64,000 nt of DNA from Ceriagrion tenellum. Its lineage: Eukaryota; Arthropoda; Insecta; Odonata; Coenagrionidae. Below, in pieces: positions 25,651 to 39,870 of this stretch. Numbering within the stretch: the stretch's first letter is position 1; every line of letters begins with the position of its first letter. A program made the translations under genes and the position numbers. The notes below the pieces were generated by a model that saw nothing but the letters and a program-made list of their open reading frames with translations, made no database searches and was not told the DNA's origin. The stretch spans positions 79,152,716 to 79,216,715 of the forward strand of contig OY720642.1 of assembly GCA_963169105.1 (NCBI GenBank), read 5' to 3'.

Positions 25651-28600
25651 TGGTGATTTTAAGTATTGGAAGAGTTGGAGTTACAAAACAGATAGTACTA
25701 GTGATGATTGCCTCGAAAAGGGGACAGGCGTTACTTACAATTAGATGTAAAATCATTCTTCATTAATATAAATCGACGGCTAAAGGTGTGTAGCAAAATC
25801 AGGGCCATATTTTATGGTTCAGTTATTCGGTATTATTAAATTTCTAGTAATATTCTGTAATTTTATTTTCGTTATTAAGGAATGTGGGACGCTTTCTGGT
25901 TTTCATATTGAATATGTTTCTGATTTCAAACTGTTCATGGTAATTTTTTCTGGAATGATTCATACTTTTTATATACATTGTGATGAGCGACAATGATTTT
26001 TTAAATCGATCTCCGTTGCGACATTTGAAGCTAGATGTCTTCCTGGGTAATTTTGTTCAAAGCTACTGTTATAACTTATTATAAAACCATGGAAGTATAG
26101 CTCTAATAAGCACTATACAAAACGAAGAGCATTGCAGAACCTTTATGGTTAACGTCACTCTTCAATTTTCAATTTTACTATCTACTTATATTAGTAGATG
26201 CTCTCTATAGATGTATTTATTGTTATTTAAACCCCAGTTGAAGGAAATATATCCTTCTCATTTTGCTCGTCGAAGTTAGTTTCGTAAATGCCCCTACTCT
26301 TTAAGTGTTCATGAGCCTGCTCTTCTTTGGGCTGCATCATGTCGCATATCCTTTCTCCACCGTGTTTGTTTACACCATAAATATGTCCGAGACAGAAATG
26401 GAGAAAATCTCAGTTGAGCGGAGAGGCTCTTATCAGTGGCCATTTACTAAGCTCCACGAAGATTCCTTTCACCACCACTTCAAGCGAGCACCATTATCAT
26501 GGGCTGAAACGTTTGCCAAATTTTATCGAGCCCTCGACGAGTGGCCAAATTAAATCCTCGTTGCCACTGGTGTAAATTTTTTTTCTTGATTAATGGACAG
26601 TGTTGGATACTTAGGGTGGACTTAAGTAATGTTGATTAGGCTCGTCATCTAATACAGGTAGACATTTTTCCTTTTTTAAAATTTTACATAGCGTTCTTTT
26701 ATATTCCAATCCTCGCTGCCACTTGAGCAAAACGGTGAACGGTGTTTTGAATCGAAAAACGTGACTCCTCCAAAAAATTGAACTATTGATACAGTGCTTT
26801 AGTTTTCTGAAATCGTTTCTAGTAGCAGTTACCGGAGCTTAATAGTTTTTAATTTGAGGAATTCGCCAATATCTTTGCATAGGCCGTACTTGTTTCAATT
26901 TTTAATTAACTTAGTAACCTACTACTTGTAGAAATCCTGTTGATTTTGTAAGGGTGGGTTAAGGTTCAGATATATTATGGTAGTTTTGTCAATACAAAAG
27001 AGAATCTACGTCGATTTTAAATATATTTTTTTTAATAAGCTGAAGTTACCCTTTTAGGCTCTTAAGCTGTTTCACGGAAATAGTTCAGTTTTAAATCATT
27101 GAATATAATTGTTAACTATTCAATATCAATTTTAGAATCTATCCGAGGTATACCTTTTCTTTTTACCTCTATTTTTCTGCTTTAGAAGGTAGAGAGATCA
27201 TATTGTCCATCTCTAGGGTCTGGATAAAATCCGAACGTACATTTTTATTTTGCATTTTTAGTCCTATCCTAATCTATACATAAGTAATTGGGAACACAAA
27301 AACTTATTACTCAGTCCGACATATGGGCCGATAACCTATTAAACCGTAGGGTCGTTCGATTCGATACGTCAGTAGCTCTATCGATATGGGTCACCGCAAC
27401 CATTTCCACCACGTGGCCGCGATTAATGTGCTGTTTGAGTATTTACTGCCATAACACACCCAAGGAAATCTACGAATATTTGGCACAAGTTGTCACTTCG
27501 AACACAAATGAACTACAAAAACAACGAAAAGGTCGAAAAACCAATACTATGCTTATGGAGAATACAGAAAAATAAGCGCATCAATGGCGGATTTATGTAC
27601 TTTGCGAAGACCTATATCGAAGGAAGAACATAATCGATATTGAACAACTTTGTTAAACAGTTGTCTTCTTTCTTTCCTGGCAGGCTCCTTTTCATTTTCC
27701 TAGTATTGCTTGCTCATTTAACCTACGAACCTCTCTGTGATAATTTTAGGTCCTTCATTCTCAGTGGCTTTACCGAAAAACAGTCATACTCTAATTTTTA
27801 AAATAATAAGTGAATATATTTCTTTTAATTATTTTAAACGGTTCATCGCTTGGGGAATTATCTTAGCATACTGACATTTTATTTTAAGCATGACATTTCA
27901 CAGTTGAATTTGACTATTACTACTATTCCATACTTGGTTTTGAATGGTGCCCCGGCGCTTCTATCCATTGACCAGGACCAGAAAAAAATCAAAAGATTTT
28001 CTCCATAATTTCCATTTACGCCCTGTTTATTAATATAGAATAATATAGAAATATAAAATAAAAAATTTCTCTGTCTGTTTCCCCCTCCGAAGATTCTCTT
28101 CCCATAAAGAAATGTGTACGTATTGTGTTAGTTTTATACGCTTACATCCTTTTTCTGTTTCATAATTATATTAGAAATGGTGATCGTACAAAGTCAAACA
28201 AAACGCTTGACGAAAGAAAATATCACATAAATTTTCTCTTATGCTAATTTTGTTTTCCCCTTGAGTTTCTGAATACTCGGTGAAAAAAATCGTCAAATTT
28301 CACACAACTACGTGATTCTGTGGAGCGGTTCCCCTATAGATCGGCTATATTATTTAAGCTGAGGATTATGAAAATATATTGGGAAAAAAGACCTACAAAT
28401 TAAGAATATTTATTATCTTTTATCAAGAGGAAAGCATTTTTGAGAATAGAACGCTTATTAGATGGAAAAACAGAGTTCAGTTGGTTTAAATACAGGTTGA
28501 GGCCTCATAATTTGCTGATTTGAAAAGCCAATAAATCAAAAATTGTTAAACGTATCATTGTAATTATATTTTATCCATTTTATACAACATGCATATCAAG

Positions 28601-31600
28601 CATAAAATAATTGTGCATGTAAAGATGAATATGTTGGACAAACTTGTTTCATCACAGGATCGTGTTTGAACTTTGCTTCCTGGTGCCAAATCCAAATCAG
28701 CAAATTATGCTGCCGCAACCTGTATTATACTATCACTTAGACGATAATATTTTATAGGTATGGAGTATCTTACGTAAAATTATAAAAGGATCGAGATTTT
28801 ACATTATAAACTCGAAATAATAAATGACAACCCATGAATAATTCCTAGGAAAGTCGTGTACTCAGCTTTTCGACGTGTGTAAACGTCGTAGAAAATTCGA
28901 CGTATAGTAGAATTAGACATTCGAATAACATAATAACTCATTATATTTATCTAAGAATTTCTTTATTTTTCTATATTTAAATATCACAGTGAACATAAAG
29001 ACAACAAAACATAAGATTCATAAATTGTAAAAGTGACAAAGTTTGAGCATTGAAAAATACGTCTTTAAGAAAGTTAACTGAGTCTTCAATCAAATATCGC
29101 AGTTATTCAGTAGGTGAGGGGGAAAGGTTGTTCTAGTTACTTGATAATCATAGTGCCTATAGATCATCCTTTGCATGATGGAGAACTATGTACGGGGAAA
29201 AAAGACTCGTTGATTGCAGCTATAGAACAAATCATTCTTTTTATTTTCTGCTTCTCATTTTGATCTGCATCAGCCGATTTATTTCCGGCGGTATCTACCA
29301 ACACAACTCTTCCGCCGCCATATCGTTTTCTGAGTACTCTATATCTCCAAACCCTGCACCATTTCCGTCACTTTATAGGGGATTGTACCCCGTCTTACCC
29401 CCGGAAACTCTAGTCTAGCTCTTTTTATATCTTTGGGGTGCACTTTTTACGTCTTGAATCATAAAACGCGCGCGCCGGTGGCGGTGGAAAAATCCTAGCG
29501 TCTTTTGTGTCTTCCGACTGGGATAAGAGAGCTTTCAAGACAAATGAATGCATCCAGCGTTACCAGTTTGGATCTGAAGAGGGCTCTGCTAGATTTCACC
29601 CGGTTTTTCCAGAACAAGGGGAGGAGTTGAATATTAAATCAAGTCGACAATTTGCTCTTAAATTGGAAATAAAACAGCCTTTTTTTGGAGTTGCTCTAAG
29701 TTTTTCTCGAATGAAGGACGTTCAATTTCATTTCACTGCTGATGGCATCGGTGGAATATTTGTTAAATCGGGGATGCATAAGATTTAATGGAGGTATGTG
29801 GAATTTATTCCGTGCAAATTGTAATAATATAAATGATTATCGTCTAACCTTAAGCATGTGAAAATGTCATATAGGTATATTCGTTAGGTCATCTTATGGA
29901 ATGTCGTAGGCAGTTTATTCCGCGTTCTTCACTTTACGTATTGTTCTGGTCATTTTATTCAGTCCATACATCTCACGGGCCTTCAAGAGAATTTCCAGGA
30001 ATATTATTCCTACTGTGATTAAGCGGTAGCTTGTTACGGTAAATATATATCCAAAAAACTTTCAACTGAGTTCGTCTGTTGTTGGAATGGATGTAATTTT
30101 ACTTTTCCTGATTTGGAAATCCCGTGGTGACCGTATTATGGTAATTTGTTGACCACTGAAGTAATTTCTACACTTAAAAGTATTTGAAATTCTTTGTCAT
30201 AAATCTTTATATTGTATGCAATCGTTCTCAGTAGTCTTTTGATTTGAACTGCATTTACCTTACGTTAATCGAAAATAGGCCTTCCAAATTTTATAAATTG
30301 GAAAGTAATATTAATTATTTCTTATATCTCGTTCTCAATTTCAGCCCTGTGTGAAAAGGTGAAATTACCCTGTGCTTATCCTGAATGAGAAACAAAATGC
30401 GTAACTTAAAGCGTTGGGCTCACTACTGAGCTAATAAGTGGTAAATACCTCATTATCGTTAAACCGCGCAGATCAGAAACAAAAAATTCAAACCTTTATT
30501 GATCGGAATTTGGCAAACATCATAGGTATAAATGCACATTCATTTGGCTTGAAAGGAAACGTACTACATTTTATATTTTGTTTAAACTATGAATTAAGAG
30601 AACAATAGAAATGGTAATTTGAGGGAGGAATTTTAAAGGAATATCATTTGTGAATATCCTCCAGAAAATTCAGTCCTTGCATGTTTTAGCGAATATGGAT
30701 ACATTTTAAAATAACAGCAATTTTATCTCTTCAAGTCACAATTCTTACATATCAACTACCCTTCAATTTGTGATACAAAATCATTCCCTCTACTTTTCCT
30801 TAGAAACATTGTCGGTAAATTTACATCCTTGGTGATGTCTTCCTTAATAAGAGTGGGGTGATGTCGGATATTTCCTGTTGACCATTAGAATTACAGCCTT
30901 CAGTATCTGAGGAGAAGATTATGCCAATACTGTGACTAGATTGCAAGATGAGTTTTGAGTCTTAAAAATCAATGTTGAATAGCATCATCATGATGGATTG
31001 CTGTATGCGTTAGAATTAAGTTAAACTTAAAGCGCAGAGGAAACCTAATCTGCCATGGATATTTTTAACATTTTATGTATGAAATCGTTTCTACTAGCGG
31101 CCATTTTACCCGTTTTATTACGAATTATTTACAAATATTTATGATCTATAATTAAAAATTGAACGCAGCTTCGAAGACCTTTAGTGATTACAGGAAAGCT
31201 ATTATATTTTTATTATAAGCTTCAAAAGCCGTGCTTTGTGCCTTTGAAAGCGATTTAGTCATTAAGTAATTACTGATTAAAACTTCACATTTTATTCATA
31301 TAGAAGTATGCTCCACGCATCCAACACCTTACTTTTCATGTGCTTGTACCTCTTGGTTTAATTCACCTATTGATGGAATCAACAAACATGATAATAATTT
31401 TCTTCAACTTCTATTCCTATGTACTTTCATTTCAAACTGATTATGCTCCGTGGGTTTGCTTCCCTGTGGTTTGGTGGAATTCTTTTTAATTTTAAGCGAT
31501 GCACAAAATTTATCGTTTATTTGTGTTTTAAATTGGAGTGGCACCCGGATCGATTCAGATGCTTTATCTATTTAATGAAAATTTGGTAAATGTGTATACT

Positions 31601-34600
31601 TATCTACTTACGAAGGGGTCGTCCCTACCTCGGTGGTTAGACTAGAAATTGGCGTGAAATCGCTGATACTCAATATCATAGCCAGAAACCTAAAGAGACT
31701 TACTCCAATGTTGGACGGATACGCCAGAATTCATCGTGACTAACTCTAATGTGAATTAAAAGTTACATAAATAGCTCTATAACGTGATAACTGTTGAAAT
31801 TGAAAAGGCTTAAACAATGATCTATTTAAATATTCATCTCATTTGATTAGATAATGGAATTATGTATGTTTATTCTGCATATTTTATCGAGAATACCACA
31901 ATTACTAAATCGCTCTCACTCTGTAGTTTAACTTACTTAAGTGTGCGCCTACTAGTACCACAGTGGAAAACGGTCATTTTAAAAGGTAACAATTCATGCA
32001 AAATTTACTTTGCTGAGTGTGAAATAAAAGGTAGATAATTACTGGCTTGTACGACTCCTAAATTTACATATTATTTTTTGGCGTGAAAACAGTTCATTGA
32101 ATTATATTCAAGTACATCAGGTTCTTGTTGGATATAAAATTTACTATATATTTTTTTACTCCCACAACACGTGTTCTTTTTCCTTTTTTTCGGATTTTTT
32201 CATATATTTCCTCAGCCTTTTGCTAAAAGTTTCATCTTCCAATTCTTCTGCACAAATACGTTTCTTTTTATCCTTAATTTATTTGCGCGCATCGGCTGCG
32301 TTTTCATCATGAAATCTTTCCCAGCTTGAGATTTTCTTTCCTTGATGCCTGTTAAACTACTGCCATTCCATACGATGTGCGTCACAAGTTATGCTACGGG
32401 CTATTGTCTTTCCTCATCTTCTCTCTTTCACATTCTAGGATCGTCTTTTTATTTTTATACATCATGTTGTTTCTCTGTAGTAACCAATATATTGCGTTCA
32501 AGAGTGCTTGAAGAATTTTTAGATCCTCTGCGATGATGTTTGCATGTTTATTTTCTCTGTATTTACTTTAATACTTCTGATTTCCTCGTTTTTTTACATT
32601 GACTCATGCTTTAATGAATACATCGAAATGTGATGGTAAAAGGCTGCATCCTTAATTCTCTCCCTTGTTTATTCTACTCTTCATATTCTTTCGTGCTTCA
32701 AACCCATTGTGGTGACTTGCTTTCTATGAATATTAGTCTTTTGTCATGTGCCATATATCTAGAGTTTATCCTTTTTACTCCAACATCGACGTATGTGCTG
32801 TTTCTTTATACATTTTGAAGAATGATGAAGTGTTTTCTTTTAACGTAAAGAGACCAATGTGTTTTGCCTTGCCCATTCACTAAATTTTCAAGCCTTTTCA
32901 GTTTTAAATCAGTGGAGTTTTCTGCCTGCGTTTTTTATTCTCATAGTATCTTAAGTTCAGTTTACAAAATTCTGGGATATGTGGAGCGCCTTTTTTGGTA
33001 AAAAGAGAGCTCTTTCAATGCGCCGTGTAGTTCGTTTGCAAGCCGCATCCCATAGCTTCACACTTGCCCATTTTCCAGTCCTTTCGGGCGTCCGCAGAGC
33101 CCTTTAGATTCCAGTTCATTAGCATTCCTCTGCACGGCAACTCGTAAAAGGAAGCTTGAACCAAAAGCAGAGCGTCAAAGGAAGGGGAGACGGGATGGCG
33201 CACTAGGCGGCGGCCGATGTCTCCCGCCATGCGTCCGCGATTCTGAGTGTAGAGGGAAGAGTAATGAGGAAACCTCGCTAGTGGAGTCTTCTCTCTCAGC
33301 CTAACCTCTCTCGAACTCTCGTTGAAGGACAGTTCCCGGCACTAGAGATAGCGGATTGGATTATTGGATGCGAGCGATGACTTATCAGGGCTTTAGTCCT
33401 ACCGTTGAAAACGGAAATTTAAGCTTAATGAGTAAAATAAAATAATTGCTTTCTCATGCACCGAAACCTGGTCGATTTTCAACTTGGGTCCGTGAATTCT
33501 CTAATTGGCGTCAATTTATTACGCATTACCCCCCTCATAACGAAAAATTTGACGTAGTATAACCAGAGAGGAAAAGTATTTTAACAGCAAAATTGACCGT
33601 CTCGAGCCAACCGATTAATTTTCAAGCTCTGTTGAGAAAAACGGAAATTGGTGTGAAATTAGTTCTCTGAATCAACGAATCAGAAAAAACATTAATATGT
33701 CACGAAATCAATTGAATCACAAACAAATAACTCACATACCAGCCAAAACATTTTGATATTTCACCCTAGAATGTATGACAACATATGTATGACTTTTAGA
33801 GGTAATGTCCTTTTCATAGTAAAAAAAAATGATCTGTTAATGGAAACCGTGTGTATCCTTGGAAACTCGTCACAAACAGATAGTAACGCCCTTGAGAATC
33901 AGTAGTTGGGCTAGGGCGAGGTGGAGTGGATACGCTATAGGATATAAGCTACTTTTTGATCTTGAGGGGAAGAAACGGTAGCATGGGTACATATATGTGG
34001 TGGAAGCTTTCAAATAGACTCAGGAACCGTTTTATGTAGCCGTCCGCGAAGCATGGTCAAAGTTCTTGTACCGTTATCAGCCTTGTCATGGAACGCGAAT
34101 TCTTCTATCGTCCAATAGGTAATGAGCTATGTGACCTGGCGAGGAAACAGAGTATCGTATAGTGTGACCATCGTGGTGGCATTAGTTTCGGGAAGAGCTT
34201 GTGGCTTGCAAGAAGTAGTTTATGCAACCATGTCGGTATTGCTAGCCTCATTGGCGCAACGTCGTTAGCACGCACGTCAGTCACGCCACTGATAAGTCCT
34301 CCGGCTAAGCCCATACGCTGAATAGCCCGAAGAGGGTGAACATGCCCAATAAGGGAAAATTCAGAATGAATAAAATGAAGTAAGAGAAAGTTTAGAGGGA
34401 TGTATGATATAAAATTATTTATATTAGAAGAATATATTGTCGGCAATAAGATTCAAAATATTGTATTGAAATAAATAAATGATGCATACGAGATTGAATT
34501 TTTATATCCAATATCTGAAACTCTGAAATATTCAATAAAACACAAAGTGTATGGCCGTTCTTGTTTTAAATCCTTTGAAACCGACTCAAAAATCTTGAAT

Positions 34601-34788
34601 AATGCCTCATACATATCATTATAAAAAAGTTTTGGTATAAATAACGTTCTCACAAATCCACGAAATTGGGTTTAAATGCCGAAGATTTATCGTGCTTTGA
34701 TCAACTAAGCATTTGGTTAACTATCTTTTAAAACTTTTTTTTTGCTATCAAAATGTTCTTTACTGTTAAATTTATTGTGATGAGATGA
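25651..34788. other. Long stretch without recognisable gene or repeat
   Basis: About 9 kb of AT-rich DNA. The longest ORFs are 82 residues at 26305, 95 at 27288, 93 at 29507-29788 and 71 at 33015 (minus). None shows a domain, signal peptide or neighbouring splice pattern that I can defend. 33010-33380 is locally GC-rich and might be an exon or promoter, but no ORF there is convincing. No inverted terminal repeats were seen. Confidence 0.4.
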
Positions 34789-34844
34789 TGTAGATGCAGA
34801 TGATGTAGATGCATGCATGCATGGTTGTAGCATCTGCATCTACA
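34789..34844. repeat. 14-bp inverted repeat built on the LINE/SINE 3' tail
   Basis: TGTAGATGCAGATG at 34789-34802 is the exact reverse complement of 34831-34844. Between them lies a 28-base loop that contains a short GCAT run. The right arm is the tail of the minus-strand SINE beside it, so two tails of the same kind may meet here head to head. Confidence 0.65.
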
Positions 34845-34990
34845 AAATAACATGCAAGCCACCACTAGGGTGTGTGGCACGGGGTGAATCCACACAAGAC
34901 ATGAAACCCTCATCCTAGCTGAAATCTGAACCGCGCACGTTACCCCGGGATGCCAGGCAGGCCAAATGCAGTCAGGATGACAATACGTGG
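34831..34990 (-). mobile_element. SINE-like element sharing its 3' end with the LINE family
   Basis: On the plus strand, 34831-34897 aligns base by base with the 3' end of the LINE at 40240-40305: CATCTGCATCTACA, then an A-rich link, then GCC.CC.CT.GG.GTGTGGCA and GGGGTG. Upstream on the minus strand, GGTTCAGATTTC at 34932-34921 resembles a polymerase III B box, and TTGGCCTGCCTGG about 40 bases before it resembles an A box. A tRNA-like head joined to a LINE-like tail is the classic plan of a SINE moved by a partner LINE. If the head is not tRNA-derived, this is simply a short LINE 3' end. Confidence 0.5.
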
Positions 34991-35285
34991 TCAGACGAGA
35001 AAGTAGGAGAGTTCTACATGGACGAACATGCTACCATGTAGTACACTACTTAAGATACGACAGCTGGTTATTATTATTGCGACAGAAAAACAGTTCTATA
35101 AGGTACTAAAAAATGTAAGACCTATATCATGCCAGAAATTGCCTGCGAGGATAGTAACTAGTAACCAATAATGACGTTAGCATATTTAGCACTAGTGAAA
35201 AACCTATTTTACCTAGTCTGGGTCAAAGTATCCTACAACTAATCTATCACAACTATTATGGTCGCTCATTGTACGAGCAAAAACA
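34991..35285. other. No recognisable gene
   Basis: AT-rich spacer between the SINE-like element and the non-LTR fragment; nothing recognised. Confidence 0.4.
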
Positions 35286-35663
35286 TTACATTTTAAATAT
35301 ATCAGTTCTGCAGTTTATTTTCTTTATCTTATGCCTGTGCTCGTTTCTACAATAATAGTTTGGCTCCAGCAAATTATGTTGAACGTCCTGCAAAAAATAG
35401 TATGCATCAAACTTTGGTAAAAGATTTAATCTATATTTTTCCCTTCGATCGGATAGAGGATAACAATTGTATTGATTTCTAACGTGTCTGAAGATTTCAT
35501 GATGCATGGTTGTATAATGGGCTCCGATTCTTTCCCACTCTGTTACGCTGCCCCACCAACCGTTTCCAGCCTGAACCCCAAGGGTAATGTAGCACCAGGG
35601 ATTGTGAGGAGATGTCAATTGAGCGTGGACCTCTACATGATCCCCAAATTTATTCCCGACCAC
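35286..35663 (-). pseudogene. Possible non-LTR retrotransposon ORF2 tail
   Basis: A 125-residue minus-strand ORF ends in RHKIKKINCRTDIFKM, close in pattern to the ends of the LINE copies at 40368 (KIREMHCRTDRSN) and 19110 (IRERHCRTDRYKN). The preceding part, including HHEIFRHVRNQYN, does not align clearly with those copies, so this may be a different subfamily or a recombined fragment. No RT motifs are present. The match rests on about 15 residues. Confidence 0.4.
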
Positions 35664-37577
35664 AACCTTGTGACCCGTCTTCGGCGAGGTAATAATGACT
35701 TGGGTTGAAGGAATGGTGTTTGTAAATGGCTGGGTAAGGGCGCCTGCTGGTCGTCTTCTTCCACCACCTCGTTGAAAACATCATCTTCTCACCCTCTCTG
35801 ATTCTCCATCCGATCCTCCTCTTCTGTATTACATCCTTGGCTAAGTGCTCTAAGATCCGCTCCTTTAAGTCGTTAAGTGCTCCATCACCCTCTCCACCCT
35901 AACCATTTATTTTCACCCCCTCTCACAGATCTCCGTCTTCTCTTTGGAATCATAAAACTCTAACTCACAGCGTGAAGTAATTCCGAGAAATATTTTGGTG
36001 GTTGACCCTTTGTTATCCGCTCTCTGGAGTAAATTAAATTATAATGGACAATTTTACATGGCCTCAAAGTTAGTTCGTTAGAAAGGAAGTTTAAATATAA
36101 TTGATTTCCACTTCTCATCTTTTTAAGCTTACAATGACATTTTACGCCCAGTTTGAGCATTTCTTTTTCGTCATGCCAGTGTGAGCCATCGAAACAAGGT
36201 TAAAATCGTACTTGTAATTCTTTTTATTTGCCCAGTGTTCTCTTTTTATCCTGTTACCCTCATATTTGTTTGTAGAAGACGACTTGGTCAAGAAATATGC
36301 CCATCGTCTTTACTGAAATGAAATCAAATATTTTACTCGCATTTTCTTCTAAGTCTTGTTGCAGTTACATACCTTGTCCTATTTGAAGTCAATAGCAAAT
36401 TGAAAAATATAAGTCATCTTAGTTCAGCCTGGAGAATGATTTTCATTTTATTATTACTTTCATTTTTTTGCTAATAACACCGAAATGGCCCGGAATTCAT
36501 ATTTTTCGCTCATATTACTCCAATCATCCTTCCTCCGGAAATATTTATTTCTCCATCATCCCTCTATATTTTCAGTTCCTTTTTTTTGAGCTTTTACTTT
36601 TGTCGTTTAAATAATGCAATTGAACCCTTCAGGAAAGTTTTATAATATAAACAGCGTAAAACGTTGCAGTAATTGAAAATATGCCTTCTTTTCAGTCCAT
36701 CGAGGCTCAGACGTCGCGCGTGAGGCTTCACGGTAGCTTAGTATTGACTGTCTCTGGGTTTTTGTCTTGATACAGAACTCCTTTACAAATCCTGTCCTTT
36801 CCACCGTTTGGACTAGAGCGTTCCGATTTTCAGTCAGTCAACTTCATCTCCTCTCCTAAGGTTGATCGACTCAACGTTCCTCGGGTGTGAAAGGCCTCTG
36901 GGAGCTCTTCACCTCACTCCCCTCACCATGGTCGTCGATATCGGCTAATCGCTCCATCAATATTGAATTAAGACCGTCCCTTGAGTGATTGCTAATCACC
37001 ATCCGTGACCTACATCGCGAAACATAACGTTGCGCCTTTCGCCTTTTTTTGATGGGCTTGGCTCCCGCATGTCGCGTTTCCTTTGGTTAGTTGTGGGAAC
37101 ACCGAGTCTCAAACGTTGGTAACATTTCTTCACGCCTTTGGAGCGATTGAAAATTTCATTCATGGAAATGTACACCTGTCACCAGTCGACACTGTCATAG
37201 CAAGTACGATTAGATAAGTTAGATAAGGGTTAGCAATCAGGGCGAATCACAAGGAAACACCGTCGGTTGGTGAGACAGCGAATTGTGGGTAACAGCTTAT
37301 TGAGCAGTATATTTTGCCAATAAGTCACCTAGAAGCTTAACATATCCTAACCCCTTTCTAATGGGTGTCTTATTTTTAATATCAATGGGGTCTGTAGAAA
37401 CAAGTGACATTTTACTTGTTCATATCAGTATTTACATTTGGCTATAGCTCTGCAGCTTAGTATATGGAGTAGGCACGTGCATCTATTGCTTATATCATAG
37501 TTTGATTTCAGTCTTCTTCGTATAAGAAATCATATTACTACATACATCTATTTGCAATATTTTTCATTCTCAGATAC
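35664..37577. other. No recognisable gene
   Basis: 35740-35950 is pyrimidine-rich. 36700-37100 is more balanced in base composition but holds no ORF of note. Confidence 0.4.
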
Positions 37578-37581
37578 TTAA

Positions 37582-38077
37582 CACTAGAACCGCTGGGGTT
37601 AACGGACCCCCCAAAACCGCGGCTGGGACAAAAATGTCCCATCTGTGTTCTGGTTCTATTAATTGTCTCATTTCTCCTGTATCGAATTCTTTTATTATAG
37701 AGAAGTTTATTTAATTATTTTCAACTTTATTTGGACGTATTTTTAAAATGCAGGCAAACATTGTGCTAAATTAATCTAAAATGCGATAACCAAATTTTCC
37801 GAAAAAATTATGATAGAATTCCACTACCACTAATAATGTAATAAGACAAACAGTGGTAGTTTCCTTTCCGGGGTAAATAGGTTGTAATCGCGGTTTTAGG
37901 AAATTTAGTTCTTTCTCGCAAAACTACGCGTTCGATTATGACGATTATTATACAAAGTGAAAAAATCCATAAATGATTTAAAGGAAAAACTCCCAAATTT
38001 TTACGGAAAATATTAAGAGAGATATAACTCAATAAAAGGTGCAATTAGACGAAAAATTCCCATCCGTGGTTTAAGTG
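37582..38077. mobile_element. piggyBac-like miniature element
   Basis: The interval is flanked on both sides by TTAA (37578-37581 and 38078-38081), the target of piggyBac elements. Its ends are imperfect inverted repeats: CACTAGAACCGC on the left and, read inward from the right, CACTTAAACCAC (9 of 12 identical), each followed by G-rich sequence. At 496 bp it is too short for a transposase, and the ORF inside (78 residues, minus) has no piggyBac resemblance. It would be a non-autonomous, fairly old insertion. TTAA is common in AT-rich DNA, so support comes mainly from the end similarity. Confidence 0.5.
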
Positions 38078-38081
38078 TTAA

Positions 38082-39734
38082 CTGTATAAATGATCAATAC
38101 AAACTAGCATTAATATAAAAACTAATATTTCATTCGGTTTACGTAAGTAAGTTTCTGATAATATGTGATATTTACTTTCAGTATGCTAGTCTTTACGATA
38201 TTTTAATTATTTACGATGATGTATGTTGTTCAAAATTTTACTTTATATCATGAAACACGTATGATTCACTACCATTATTGTTTATAGGTGTTTTCTTCTC
38301 TGTGATTTAGCTGCTTGAGTTTCATCGGAAGCTCTCAATGATTATTAATTTACAAATATAACTGTCGATGAAAATTGGGAGTTGTAGCCTGAAAGAAATT
38401 TTCCTTCTGAAAGAAGTTAGGACAATGATTGATTATCATTTAACGTGGAGCTTTCTTCCTCAAATATATTACAGCACTCACACATAATGTTTTAAGTAGA
38501 TGAAACATAGATAGGTAGAAAATATGAACATATACGATTATATTTTGTAGTTTTGAATGTTCAGTTTTGAATTTTTGGATGATTTTTTTTCAATCGGACC
38601 ATGTTGTCTTCTCACTGACACTTTAATTAACATCATATTATATTCTTTAAGCCCCCTCTTGACGTTATAATCTTCAATTTACTTTGTCAGTCAATGAATT
38701 TCACCATTTCAAAGGACAGCAACGCTATTGAGACTAGCGTAATTCATTCTGTGGATGTTAGTATTTTTCCCTCATCTCATTAACTTTTGAGGGAAACCTC
38801 TCTTCCTCCAAAGATTTAATTCGCCGTGCCCCATTGCGCACAAGATTTACTGGCGGTTTTGTCGCGAGAAAAAGCAAATTCCCTTGGTCCAAGCAGGATG
38901 GGGTTGGTGTGAGGATTGGGTCGACCGAGGTTCGTTTAAATGAGTCCTTACAGCAAATTTCTGGAGAGCACCAGAAAGGAAGATGAAATTAATAATCTGG
39001 CTATAATGAACAGTCATGGAAATTTTCGGATAGCAAAACCATTCTTTGAAAAATTTCTCCTTCCTGACCTTGCTTTCACCTTTCCGGATCTTTTCTTCTT
39101 CTTTCTTAGTAATTATACTCAGTATATATATGTATTTCCGGCTACTGCCCTCCGAGAGACCGGCGTTAAAGTCTGTGTAAATTCCTCGTTTCCAATGTAT
39201 TGATCAGGTAGTTAGAGCCGTTATATTTTACAGTGTAGTGGATTAGCAGAATTATTTTTGTTTAATTATTAAGGCAGGGAAAGGCTTAATCATAGGGAAA
39301 TGAATTTCCCTTTCTAAAAGAACATAGTGGTTACTGATTTGAAATGGTGTTTGACACCCCGTGCACTTTTTTTCAAAACCGTATGGGTATTTGCTTGCCC
39401 AGAAAATAGTCAATTTGCCTGCATTTTTTCTCTACGTACAAAACCCTTGATAAATTTATTAAGGAGAACCGCAGAAATCTTGAAAACATAGCGGCTGCTA
39501 ATAAAAGTTGATAGGGAGACAAAATAAAGAATGAAACAGAGTTTGGTGCTGTAGATCAAGCATGTCAGCTATTTATTAGGTATGGAACATATATCTTTGC
39601 TTAACGAAAAGAAATATCCCACAAACAACTAACTATTAGCTGGATGGAAGCAGTATATATGTCATGACATGCTATCAGTTTTAATGGACTAACCTAAGTA
39701 TCTATGTTTCTTTTTGGAAAGAGGGCAATTCTGT
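38082..39734. other. No recognisable gene
   Basis: AT-rich. GGGGTTGGTGTG near 38912-38923 resembles the head of the SINE at 9853, but too little follows to call another copy. The ORF at 38940-39203 (87 residues) is unrecognised. Confidence 0.4.
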
Positions 39735-39870
39735 CATATAAAGGTTGATGCATGGCTCTTTCAAAAAGGTATTCCACAAGGTTCCTCACAAAAAACTCAT
39801 ATAAATTGCAATCATGCGGAGTTAATAGAATATAGTGAATAGTGACAGTCTCAGATCTTTTTTAATCAGA
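39735..39870 (+). mobile_element. CR1/L2-like LINE copy 4, RT fragment
   Basis: GGTTCCTCACAAAAAACTCA and CAATCATGCGGAGTTAATAG match, on the opposite strand, the copy at 40240-42190 over the codons for the RT segment KVPHKKLIYKLQSCGVNRK. The frame is broken and only about 130 bp is alignable. It lies about 370 bp from the 3' end of the main copy in opposite orientation. Confidence 0.75.

Noticed and set aside
33010..33380. First exon or promoter in a GC-rich island
   Set aside because: Composition only; no ORF, splice signal or homology that I could defend.
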